Source of the DNA: an uncultured Bacteroidia bacterium
GTDB taxonomy: Bacteria > Bacteroidota > Bacteroidia > Bacteroidales > Prolixibacteraceae
DNA: 64,000 bases
Reading direction: 5' to 3'
NCBI GenBank assembly: GCA_903923905.1
Contig: CAIXZH010000014.1
Span: forward strand, 27,200 to 91,199
The position numbers were made by a program, and so were the translations under genes. Within the stretch, counting starts at the first letter, position 1, and every line of letters starts with the position of its first letter. The notes under the pieces are model-generated. The model was not told the DNA's origin. It saw only the letters and a program-made list of their open reading frames with translations, and ran no database searches. Positions 8,044 to 15,606 of this stretch are shown in pieces.

Positions 8044-8358
8044 TGCAGTTTATAATCAATAAGTGGGAAAATACAAGGTTATTCGTAAAACATTTTTTTA
8101 CATTTGTCACGACTGTTACTTTAATAATACGAATCTACGATCAGAGCTTAAAATTCTTCGGCTGAATAAGCCGATGGAGGGTCAATTCCGCAAGGGTTGG
8201 CGGCTTTCGTAGCCTCGGTTATTAAAGTGACAGTCACCTCCATTGGTGTTATTTATTTACTTAAATCATTTCCTTATGCCTTTCCAATTCAATTCGTCCT
8301 GTGCCCAAAAAAGATCACATTTTAAAACCTTACCCCCTAACCGGAAAGGAGCTCCAAG
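8044..8358 (+). other. Intergenic region with possible structured leader RNA
   Basis: No gene on the scale of its neighbours fits; a 29-codon ORF (8276-8365) overlaps the next start and could be a leader peptide. Visible elements are a TACATTTG box (8099-8106), a hairpin 8158-8163/8169-8174 (TCGGCT/AGCCGA), a competing long-range helix 8171-8180/8237-8246 (CCGATGGAGG with CCTCCATTGG, one G-U), and a small dyad gtgac-a-gtcac (8227-8237). The first hairpin and the long helix share bases and exclude one another. Confidence 0.45.
8099..8106 (+). promoter_or_regulatory. Candidate -7 box TACATTTG
   Basis: The sequence fits the Bacteroidota -7 consensus TAnnTTTG exactly. No clear TTG was found about 17-21 bases upstream, so the promoter is weakly supported. 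It would start a transcript near 8112 running through the leader and the 67-aa gene to the terminator at 8557-8598. Confidence 0.35.
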
Positions 8359-8562
8359 ATGGTAAAATTTCACCCCGATAAATTTGTTATTGAAGTCGCC
8401 ACAGCTGTCGACCCTGTTGAAAGCTGGCTCGAGACACAAAATGAAATGCTTGATGTGTTGCAATCGGAAGATATTGAGCTGATGAGTAAGCGGCCTCATT
8501 ACCTGGCGTTGCTCCGGAATATGCTTCCGGATCTTGATACGGCCAAGAAGATGACTAAATAA
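8359..8562 (+). CDS. Small phage protein, 67 aa, in an isolated transcription unit
   Basis: The ATG is preceded by a good Shine-Dalgarno sequence (aaaggag, 7 bases upstream), unusual for this phage. The product MVKFHPDKFVIEVATAVDPVESWL... is acidic and mostly helical after a short beta N-terminus. It is bracketed by two terminators and lies between the + early genes and the - head operon, a position often used for regulators. No domain recognised. Confidence 0.65.
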   Translation: MVKFHPDKFVIEVATAVDPVESWLETQNEMLDVLQSEDIELMSKRPHYLALLRNMLPDLDTAKKMTK

Positions 8563-8598
8563 AAATGCCCGGACAGATTTGTCCGGGCATTTTTATTT
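8557..8598. terminator. Bidirectional terminator between converging genes
   Basis: Stem 8557-8575 pairs with 8580-8598 (core atgcccggaca/tgtccgggcat) around the loop gatt, flanked by A and T runs. It serves the 67-aa gene on the + strand and the head operon, which ends at 8619, on the - strand. Confidence 0.85.
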
Positions 8599-8618
8599 AG
8601 ACGGGTTTAAATCCCTCT

Positions 8619-9068
8619 TTACAATGTTTCGCTAACGGAAACCATCCACGTGGTTTGATATACGATTAATCCATCTGATCGTTTTTCGCGGTGTGTGGAT
8701 ACACGTTCCAAACGTCCATGCACTCCAACTAAGGCGGGTGCATTAGCAATTGCACTCTCTACCATGCTCCTGTTTTTTAATGCGGTCAGGGAGGCGTTAA
8801 AAAGATCAGCTCCTGTCAGGTTACTCTGGTCAGTTGTTTTTCGATAGGCAAACCGCGTTATAATGGTAGCCTGACCCGACTGCGTAATAAGATCTCCTGC
8901 GTCCCACTGGACGCTCTGTGCGTCGATGAGCACACATGGCAATAATGCTACCGGTTTAAATTGACCGTCCTGATCAATGTTCTCGAGCTGCCCCTCTTCT
9001 GCGCTGATCTGTTTGATCCAGGTTAATGATTTGAGGGCTGTAAAAATTGTTCTGAATATTTCTTCCAT
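8619..9068 (-). CDS. Phage tail-completion-like protein, 149 aa
   Basis: Last gene of the - strand head operon. The product begins MEEIFRTIFTALKSL and has alternating beta and helical parts (VALLPCVLIDAQSVQWDAG; YQTTWMVSVSETL), in size and position like the small head-tail joining or tail-terminator proteins (Mu gp37 region). The assignment is by position and size only. It starts five bases after the gpG-like gene. Confidence 0.5.
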   Translation of the reverse strand: MEEIFRTIFTALKSLTWIKQISAEEGQLENIDQDGQFKPVALLPCVLIDAQSVQWDAGDLITQSGQATIITRFAYRKTTDQSNLTGADLFNASLTALKNRSMVESAIANAPALVGVHGRLERVSTHREKRSDGLIVYQTTWMVSVSETL

Positions 9069-9073
9069 AAGAG

Positions 9074-9607
9074 CTATTTATTATTAAGTGATTTCATTTC
9101 GCGAGCTACAATCGCCTGTAAATTGGTGGTCAATACCTTCGATGTTCCCAGGAACTTGCGTTGTGGTATGCGAATAGGATGCGCCTTGGTCCGTGGCAGT
9201 TTGTGGCCAGCTGTGGCCAAATTAGCAGCTACCTTATTGCTCACATAGGCCAACTTACCATCTTTCGGGAAAAAGGCCGTTCCGCCGGGATGGTTAATTG
9301 TTCCTCCCTCATTATGGATGCGGGCATAAGGTAGCGTGGTACCCACAACAACCATATTATCGGTCTGGCTCAAAATTCGTATATCTTTAAAAAGATGCCC
9401 AGACCCTTTACCGATAAGAACCCCGCGCCCCGGATCCGAATCGTTTTTGCGCTTTTCCCAGGGCTCCATTCCACCGTCAAACCCACCCCGTTGAAAATTT
9501 TCTTTAGTCTGACGCACAGCCTCGGCTCCCAGAAGCGGGGGCAACCGGCTGATTGCCGATTTGGCCTGACGCTTGAGATTATCGAGCGAAACCCTATTGC
9601 AGGACAT
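9074..9607 (-). CDS. Virion morphogenesis protein (Mu gpG-like)
   Basis: From ATG at 9607 the product is 177 aa. The segment AVRQTKENFQRGGFDGGMEPWEKRK is the hallmark of the phage virion morphogenesis family (helix, then F-G-W with charged residues), followed by LIGKGSGHLFKDIRI and LPYARIHNEGG. In Mu-like phages this protein acts in head-tail joining. Longer starts up to 9655 would overlap the upstream gene; the chosen ATG lies just after its stop. Confidence 0.75.
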   Translation of the reverse strand: MSCNRVSLDNLKRQAKSAISRLPPLLGAEAVRQTKENFQRGGFDGGMEPWEKRKNDSDPGRGVLIGKGSGHLFKDIRILSQTDNMVVVGTTLPYARIHNEGGTINHPGGTAFFPKDGKLAYVSNKVAANLATAGHKLPRTKAHPIRIPQRKFLGTSKVLTTNLQAIVAREMKSLNNK

Positions 9608-9608
9608 A

Positions 9609-11798
9609 TTAATCATCCAGGTCGTCGATATATTGTTTTGACAAATTAAGACCAAACGACAAAGCGGAATCTGAGGCGGCTTTCATCGTTGGGTTATCAT
9701 CATTGAATACCTTACCCGTCTTTCCTGAGTTATTGGCAAATTGTGCGTCAATGGACGGAAGATTCATCTCTGAAACATCGGTAGGTTTAGCGTTCGGATT
9801 GGTAACCTGGATCACATCGCAACGGCAACCCCAATCGAGCGGTGGGTAATACGTGTCCCAGAACTCATCATCCACCGGACGGATAACTCCGTTAAGCTCC
9901 GCATGTTCCTCACGGACTCGATCATCGCCAGCGGTTATAAATTCCAGGTAAGGCATTACGTCGGCATCGTCCACATAGCCTTGCCATTTGTCGGCCATCA
10001 TACCTGAACTGGTGGAGGTGTTCCATTCCGTCTGCATCCAATTTTTATTATACTGGATATTCAAGGAGTCGACCACCTTTTTGAAGCTGGCGAACGAAAG
10101 CGGGTTCCCATCACCATCGAGCATCATGGCTTTCATGTCGTGCTGGAAATTATCGACCTTGGCCGCGCTGAACTGGTAAGCGTTTTGGATGAGTTTTTCA
10201 CCCAATGAACGCCGGTTGCTTCCAAATTCGTAATCGCCAATGGTACCATATCCCTCCTGGATGGCTTGAACCAGGCCGTCTGCTATGAGTTGCACCAAAT
10301 CCTCGTCAACCACATATCCGTCCGGAAGGTTATTATCATAGATCATTTTTGCAATCCTATGGGCCTCTGTTTGAGCCTGGGATGCAAAAGCATCGATTGG
10401 ATTCTTTTTTCCTTTGAGGGTTGAAAATAAACCGGAAAGTAATGCCCCGATCTTCCCTGAAGGTTTGGCCGGGGTTGTATCTTTCTTTTTGGTTTTCGCA
10501 GGTTTATCAGGCGTTGCCACATTTGGCTCTTTGAGCGCCTGGTCGGCATTGGGTTCCAACCCGTTGTTAACTGCCTCGGCCTGATCGCCTGCCGCAAGAG
10601 CCACGGCTGCTTTGCTTGCCTCAAGTGCATCAACTGCGGCTTTTTGGTCGGCCTTAAGCTGGTCGTAATTCTCAGGCTTAGGAATATCAAACGTTTCGTA
10701 AATGTAGTCGTCCGAAACAGGCACGCTAAGATCCATTTTAATGATCTTAATCATGTCGAGTTGAACCTTTCGGCTTAACTCCTCGGTATCCTGGTAAAAG
10801 AATTCGCCACCGGCAACGGGGTAACCATGGAGCTCGAGCAGTTTGAAAAAGTCGTTATTCAAAACCGACATCACGTCCATGCAGTCTTCATTAAAGACGT
10901 CCTGTTCGCCGCGTTCGTGGATTTCGCCCAGCGCCCTGGCGCCCTTTGTTCCGGAGTCGGTGGTTAACACGGACCCGATAAAGATTTTAGAGATTTCGTC
11001 GTTACAGGCCGATTTTAGTGTGCTGTAAATATCGCCGGTAAGATTGCTCCCCCCTGCATCGACGGTTACGTCAGTGCCGTCGGGAAAGGCAATAAACGGA
11101 GCTCCGCCGAGATTCTCGAGCATGGTTAACAAGGCCGCTTTCCCCTGCTCATCGCTCGGGTTGTATTTTCCCTTGCGCATGGGGCGGCCAAACAATTCAC
11201 CCAGCTCGGACCAGTCGCCAATGCAACCCCGTTTCCAGATCACATACTGGCCGGCAGACATGAGCAGACCAAGGTCGCGCTCACCTCCTGCCTCGATGAT
11301 ATATGCCGATTCGGGAGCGCTCCGGTAATCGATCCCGGTGGTGTCGCCCTGGTTAATGGTTACTATACCAAATTCAGGAACCACATGCTTGCGCGGAATC
11401 AACTTATAGGTTAACTTTTCGCCGGTAAAGTCAATCTGGATTAACGAGTGGCCATAGAACTTATGGTCATTGATGTCGGAGAGCATCTGCCGGAAAGCCG
11501 AAGTATTCAAAAAGTTAGTAATCTCCGGGACCTCTTCCCCGTCTTTTAAAAAGGAGATTGGCATTGCCCTGACTGCCCTTCGCCGCTTGTCGATTACAGA
11601 ATGGAGGTGCCCGTCGAGCATCAACTCTTCATAGAGATCATAAAGAATACGCCTGCGGGGTGCAATAATGCTTTCGGCAGCCATGATCGCCGTTCGCCAG
11701 GAGGCTATATCGACATTTGTCCTGAAGGTTTGCTTCAGGACCAGTTCTGTCACTTTGATGGTTCCGGGCTTTCCCGGTTTGCGGGTAATATTGGTCAT
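9609..11798 (-). CDS. Portal protein (DUF935 type) fused to gpF-like head morphogenesis domain
   Basis: A 729-aa protein. Residues about 1-400 are the DUF935/Mu gp29-like portal (KRRRAVRAMPISF, YGHSLIQIDF, LMSAGQYVIWKRG), forming the DNA channel at the head vertex. An alanine/lysine-rich linker follows (about 400-450, PDKPAKTKKKDTTPAKP). The C-terminal third looks like Mu gpF: FITAGDDRVREEHAELNGV, then DEFWDTYYPPLDWGCRCDV (cysteines near 658-660). Normally these are two genes. The ATG at 11798 is preceded by a 22-base leader repeated before the neighbouring DUF1320 gene. Confidence 0.8.
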   Translation of the reverse strand: MTNITRKPGKPGTIKVTELVLKQTFRTNVDIASWRTAIMAAESIIAPRRRILYDLYEELMLDGHLHSVIDKRRRAVRAMPISFLKDGEEVPEITNFLNTSAFRQMLSDINDHKFYGHSLIQIDFTGEKLTYKLIPRKHVVPEFGIVTINQGDTTGIDYRSAPESAYIIEAGGERDLGLLMSAGQYVIWKRGCIGDWSELGELFGRPMRKGKYNPSDEQGKAALLTMLENLGGAPFIAFPDGTDVTVDAGGSNLTGDIYSTLKSACNDEISKIFIGSVLTTDSGTKGARALGEIHERGEQDVFNEDCMDVMSVLNNDFFKLLELHGYPVAGGEFFYQDTEELSRKVQLDMIKIIKMDLSVPVSDDYIYETFDIPKPENYDQLKADQKAAVDALEASKAAVALAAGDQAEAVNNGLEPNADQALKEPNVATPDKPAKTKKKDTTPAKPSGKIGALLSGLFSTLKGKKNPIDAFASQAQTEAHRIAKMIYDNNLPDGYVVDEDLVQLIADGLVQAIQEGYGTIGDYEFGSNRRSLGEKLIQNAYQFSAAKVDNFQHDMKAMMLDGDGNPLSFASFKKVVDSLNIQYNKNWMQTEWNTSTSSGMMADKWQGYVDDADVMPYLEFITAGDDRVREEHAELNGVIRPVDDEFWDTYYPPLDWGCRCDVIQVTNPNAKPTDVSEMNLPSIDAQFANNSGKTGKVFNDDNPTMKAASDSALSFGLNLSKQYIDDLDD

Positions 11799-11820
11799 AT
11801 CTTTGGAATGAAAGAATTAA
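11796..11820 (-). repeat. Repeated 5' leader, copy 1
   Basis: On the - strand this is the ATG of the portal gene with the 22 bases before it. It matches 12238-12262 in 24 of 25 positions. It probably carries the translation initiation region. Confidence 0.7.
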
Positions 11821-11832
11821 TGAATGAACGGA

Positions 11833-12240
11833 TTAATAATGAGATACACGTTTGTCGTTCGATCCCCCCGCGATTGGAGAATAGGTCGTAGTGGCCGGAC
11901 CAATGTTTAAGGAGGCTGTGCCGAGCTGAGCCGCTTTTAAAAAGTCCATGGCTGCCGTATATCTTGCAACGCGGGCATGAGGAATGCTGGCAGGATCGAC
12001 ATAGGTCCAGATATGATAAATTGCCAAATCGCGTGCAATCATCAGGACCAAATCGTCCCTTCCTGTTGTTTTGGCGAGCTCGTCTGTAATGTTGTATTTA
12101 TCCTGAAGATAGGACCAGAGTTGACTAATAGCCTGGGCACAGGCGGTGGTGATGACACTGTCATCACTCGAGAAGTCGAGCGCCTCAAGGAGGGCTTGCT
12201 CGATGCTTGTTTCAAGATCTGTTTTTGTAATGTAGGACAT
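11833..12240 (-). CDS. DUF1320 family protein (Mu gp36-like)
   Basis: A 135-aa protein with the family pattern: MSYITKTDLETSIEQALLEAL at the start, a helical middle (ISQLWSYLQDKYNI), then DLVLMIARDLAIYHIWTYVDPASIPHARVARYTAAMDFL, and a flexible C-terminus. In Mu-like phages it belongs to the head-tail connector. It sits between the terminase and portal genes. Confidence 0.8.
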   Translation of the reverse strand: MSYITKTDLETSIEQALLEALDFSSDDSVITTACAQAISQLWSYLQDKYNITDELAKTTGRDDLVLMIARDLAIYHIWTYVDPASIPHARVARYTAAMDFLKAAQLGTASLNIGPATTTYSPIAGGSNDKRVSHY

Positions 12241-12262
12241 ATCTTTGGAATTAAAGAATTAA
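12238..12262 (-). repeat. Repeated 5' leader, copy 2
   Basis: The 22 bases before the DUF1320 ATG plus the ATG; one mismatch to the copy before the portal gene at 11796-11820. The stop codon of the large terminase (12259-12261) lies inside it. Confidence 0.7.
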
Positions 12263-13776
12263 TATTTTCGTGATCCTCCTTTGCGGGCACCAAGGATGAC
12301 CGGCTCGGCTGAGATGGTTTTTTGATTCAGGATATAGACCCCACCCTCCACTGCATCGGGGCCGTCGATATGGCTCGTGGTGTTAGCTGCAAAGTTCCGG
12401 AACTGATCCTCGAGACGGAGCATATGTGGATTCGATTTTTCGGCCTCGTTGAAGATGAGCCTACCCTGACGGTTTAACGGCTCAAGGTTACCCTCGATGC
12501 GTGCGAACTTATCAGGTTTTTTCCTGACATCGGGAGTGATGTGGACATAGTGGCCCCTGACTCTTCCGAAGGTGAAGAACAAAGGTTGAAAGACCTGTTC
12601 GTAAAAAGGATCCTGAAGGGAATTGTTCTCAATGTAATTAAACACCTGCGAGCGCCCTTCGACGTATTGCTCGATATCGTAATACCACTCCACAAACCGG
12701 GAATTCTTAACCTGCTCCAGGAACCCGGTCAGGATATAGAACTTCCCTTCCAGCTGGCCAACAAGGATTAATGCTTTGTAGCAATTATCCTTATTCTCTT
12801 TGTTCGAGGGTGCGGGGTCGCCGTAAGCTGCCAGAAACCTGAATTCTGAAAGTTTAGGGCATTTCCCCCACGTTACCTCCTTAAAGACTGTGCCCTGGAT
12901 AATCGGGTTATTGTAATATTCCTTTTGAACGGAGTTGTATGAAATCTTTGAGAGGAGCCAATCAATATGCTCCTCCGTGTTTTTATCGCGCCAGGTGGAT
13001 TTGCCATTTTTGTCACGTATGTTAACGGTATCGACGTGGTCAGCCTTTTCGCTTGAGCGGGCTATGATGCTATTTTTTGATATCAGGTTTCCCTGGAAGA
13101 TGATCCTTACATTTCCGGAAACGGAAACGGTGGGGATGAGTGCCTGTTCGACCCAGTCCCATGTATCTGACACCCGCTTTTCATTTCGGCACCGCTCGTC
13201 CGTATCTATATCGTCAATTCGGATCACATCCGGACGGACGGCTTCGTTTCGCGTTCCACGCGGACTTTGACCTGCACCTATTGCGCGGAAGCTACAGGAT
13301 TGACGTGTAACAAAATCGCCCATTTCCCACTGGCGGAAACCTCGCTGGAGACCGTAATCACTAATCAGCCTGGCATTGCTCTCCAGGTTAATCATGTAGG
13401 GCATTAATAGTTCCTCCGCGTTGTCATAAGTATGTGATACCAGGAGAAAGTTACGGGCCCGATTAGTCATAGCCATATAAAGATCCTCCATCATCCCCCG
13501 GGTAGACTTAGCGAGTTCACGACTCCAGCGCCGTACTTCATACCAGCGGCTATTTTTTAAAAGCCGGTCGGTAGCTTTGCGATGAAAGGGTGCAGAAGGG
13601 CTTGAGTAATATGCCGGGAAATAATAGGCAAACCAACTCTCGGAGTTTTTCTCAAGTTTGGCAATGCGAGCCCGGCGGGTAATTTCGTCCTCCAAGGGCA
13701 GCGGAGTACTGCGCATCAAGTTATCGCGGTAGGCTTCCCAACGTTCGATCTGATCTTTGGTGGATTTTACTGCCAT
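12259..13776 (-). CDS. Terminase large subunit (packaging ATPase-nuclease)
   Basis: A 505-aa motor protein that drives phage DNA into the head and cuts it. The variant Walker A is RELAKST (residues 86-92) and Walker B VIRIDDIDTDE (about 184-194, D188/D189). The nuclease domain begins near residue 315 with FLAAYGDPAPS (D320) and ends with HIDGPDAVEGG (D472/D475), giving the acidic metal-binding residues. It lies 11 bases after the small terminase gene. As in Mu, packaging should start from integrated phage ends. Confidence 0.85.
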   Translation of the reverse strand: MAVKSTKDQIERWEAYRDNLMRSTPLPLEDEITRRARIAKLEKNSESWFAYYFPAYYSSPSAPFHRKATDRLLKNSRWYEVRRWSRELAKSTRGMMEDLYMAMTNRARNFLLVSHTYDNAEELLMPYMINLESNARLISDYGLQRGFRQWEMGDFVTRQSCSFRAIGAGQSPRGTRNEAVRPDVIRIDDIDTDERCRNEKRVSDTWDWVEQALIPTVSVSGNVRIIFQGNLISKNSIIARSSEKADHVDTVNIRDKNGKSTWRDKNTEEHIDWLLSKISYNSVQKEYYNNPIIQGTVFKEVTWGKCPKLSEFRFLAAYGDPAPSNKENKDNCYKALILVGQLEGKFYILTGFLEQVKNSRFVEWYYDIEQYVEGRSQVFNYIENNSLQDPFYEQVFQPLFFTFGRVRGHYVHITPDVRKKPDKFARIEGNLEPLNRQGRLIFNEAEKSNPHMLRLEDQFRNFAANTTSHIDGPDAVEGGVYILNQKTISAEPVILGARKGGSRKY

Positions 13777-13787
13777 TTTAAACCTGT

Positions 13788-14258
13788 TTAAATGTTCCTT
13801 AATTGCTCTTTAATGAAGGCATCCTGCAGCTCTACCATTTTCTTAGAGAGGCTAAAATCAGCGTCCCTAAGCCAATTGCCGAACTTGATAAACACATCGA
13901 TATAGATCGAGATTGATAGCTCCGTTTCCAGGGCTTTAGCAGTAGCAGCAAGTTTTGAAAGAGTGTCTGCCTCTTTGGATTGGATCAGGCGAACTACATG
14001 CGTACCTTCAAGATCGTTACCCTCTAGGGAGTCGAATATTTGGTTGATTTGCGCATAGGTTCTACTGAGTGTCTCCTGGCGGCTGATTACGAAATTTGCC
14101 TTTAAACTCTCCCAATTGCCGTCGGCCTTCCATTTGGTAATTGTCTGCGCTGAGGTACCTACACGGGACGCAATTTCGGCCTGTGAAAGGTTGTCCTTGA
14201 GATATAACATGCGCGCATAATCTTTACGCATGGTCATGGTCGTTTCGCTCTTTGCCAT
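13788..14258 (-). CDS. Terminase small subunit-like HTH protein (Mu gp27/DUF1804 type)
   Basis: A 156-aa protein with an N-terminal HTH: DNLSQAEIASRVGTSAQTITKWKADGNW (about residues 22-49), followed by a long helical region, the usual build of small terminase subunits that recognise phage DNA. It is the first gene of the - strand late operon, with a clear promoter at 14281-14311. A transcription regulator is an alternative, but the position directly before the large terminase favours packaging. Confidence 0.75.
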   Translation of the reverse strand: MAKSETTMTMRKDYARMLYLKDNLSQAEIASRVGTSAQTITKWKADGNWESLKANFVISRQETLSRTYAQINQIFDSLEGNDLEGTHVVRLIQSKEADTLSKLAATAKALETELSISIYIDVFIKFGNWLRDADFSLSKKMVELQDAFIKEQLRNI

Positions 14259-14280
14259 CGCTGGTGGTTTTAATGTATCA

Positions 14281-14311
14281 CAAACTTACACCTTACCCCT
14301 TTGAGTGACAA
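14281..14311 (-). promoter_or_regulatory. Promoter of the - strand head operon
   Basis: On the - strand TTG (14311-14309) is followed after 20 bases by TAAGTTTG (14288-14281), matching the Bacteroidota TTG / TAnnTTTG promoter. Transcription would begin near 14275, 17 bases before the small terminase ATG. Confidence 0.6.
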
Positions 14312-14326
14312 TTCGAATTTTTCTGT

Positions 14327-14383
14327 TGTGCGCGACCCGGTAAAATTATCCTGTACGCTGCGAATTTTACCGTGTAGCGCACA
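14327..14383. repeat. Symmetric interrupted palindrome in divergent late-promoter region
   Basis: Outer arms tgtgcgc (14327-14333) and gcgcaca (14377-14383), inner arms ggtaaaatt (14339-14347) and aattttacc (14363-14371). The gaps between outer and inner arms are 5 bases on both sides and the centre is 15 bases. It lies beside the head-operon promoter and about 85 bases before the protease gene, so it is a good candidate operator for a late regulator. Confidence 0.7.
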
Positions 14384-14467
14384 CCAGTATTATCTGATTT
14401 GCAGAGCGCATGAATAAGTTGAAAATTTGCATGAACGTAATCGCAGACACTCTTAATTACTTTAACT

Positions 14468-15577
14468 ATGTGGGGAGACATCTACATTTATAAGCCGATC
14501 GGACCACGCGACGGTGACGATGATAACGATGATCAGGTGATCACCGCTGGAGACATACAAAGCCAATTAGACTGGTGCGACGGGGATACCGTAACCGTAC
14601 ACGTTAATTGTCCGGGAGGATCCTACTTTGAAGGGCTCGCCATCTTCCAGGCACTGAATACCTGTGAGAAAAAAGTTATTGTCAAAGTTGAAGGGATTGC
14701 CGCGAGCATGGCCAGCATCATCATACTTGCTGCGGATGAAATTGTGTTGTCGCCCTTTGCGCGGATTATGACTCACTGCATTCAGGGTACCAGTAACGGA
14801 AATGCTTCGCAATTGCGCGCTGATGCTACCGAAATGGAAAATTTTGAAGGGTCGATGCTCGCCATCTATTCTGCTCGAACCGGACTCACCACGGAGGAAT
14901 GCAGGGTGAAATTTATGAGCGATACCGACACTTGGTTCACTGCCGAGGAGGCTATTGCCGCCAAATTGGCCGATCGCATCGAAATGGGGAAATTGACCGC
15001 CAATATAGGCCGGGCGAATGATAACTTACCCCTGCGAGCCATCGCCCTATACCAATCCATGGCCGCATTATTAATTGTACCCAATCAATCAAAAGATATG
15101 GATTTTCTGAAAATTAAAAACCAATTCCAACTCAGCGACGATGTTACTGAGGATGCCTTCCTTGCCCAGGTCGAGGGATGGCGGACAAAAGCCACCGAAG
15201 TGGAGCAGCTTACCGCTCAGCTCGACGGCTTTAAAACTGCTGCTGCACTAGCCGAGACCGCCCGCGTTGATGGGCTGATTGCTCAGGCTGTGAATGAAAA
15301 ACGGATTGTCGCATCACAAAAGGAGATGTGGAAATCGCTCTTTGCTGCCAATGCCGAGAATGCCGAAAAGGCGTTGATGGGTATTGCACCTGCTAAGGAC
15401 CTTTCGAATATTAGTTCGACTTCGCTCAGTGGCAAGCTCAGCGAGAGGGATGAACTGACAAAACTGAGCTTCGACCAGATGGATCGCGGGAATAAGCTCG
15501 AGCATGTCCGCGCCCAATATTATGACTTGTACGAGGCCAAATTCGAAGAGAAATTCGGAAAGAAACCGGCGAAATAA
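14468..15577 (+). CDS. ClpP-type prohead protease with C-terminal scaffold region
   Basis: A 369-aa protein. Residues about 1-190 are a ClpP/S49-like serine protease: NCPGGSYFEGLAIFQAL forms the oxyanion strand-helix, Ser80 sits in EGIAASMAS, and His103 in RIMTHC. The C-terminal half (KATEVEQLTAQLDGFKTAAALAETARVDGLI) is coiled-coil and resembles a scaffold that is cleaved during head maturation. It precedes the capsid gene by 29 bases and starts the + strand late operon. Confidence 0.85.
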   Translation: MWGDIYIYKPIGPRDGDDDNDDQVITAGDIQSQLDWCDGDTVTVHVNCPGGSYFEGLAIFQALNTCEKKVIVKVEGIAASMASIIILAADEIVLSPFARIMTHCIQGTSNGNASQLRADATEMENFEGSMLAIYSARTGLTTEECRVKFMSDTDTWFTAEEAIAAKLADRIEMGKLTANIGRANDNLPLRAIALYQSMAALLIVPNQSKDMDFLKIKNQFQLSDDVTEDAFLAQVEGWRTKATEVEQLTAQLDGFKTAAALAETARVDGLIAQAVNEKRIVASQKEMWKSLFAANAENAEKALMGIAPAKDLSNISSTSLSGKLSERDELTKLSFDQMDRGNKLEHVRAQYYDLYEAKFEEKFGKKPAK

Positions 15578-15606
15578 AAATTTAAAATTCTAATTCATTT
15601 TATATC

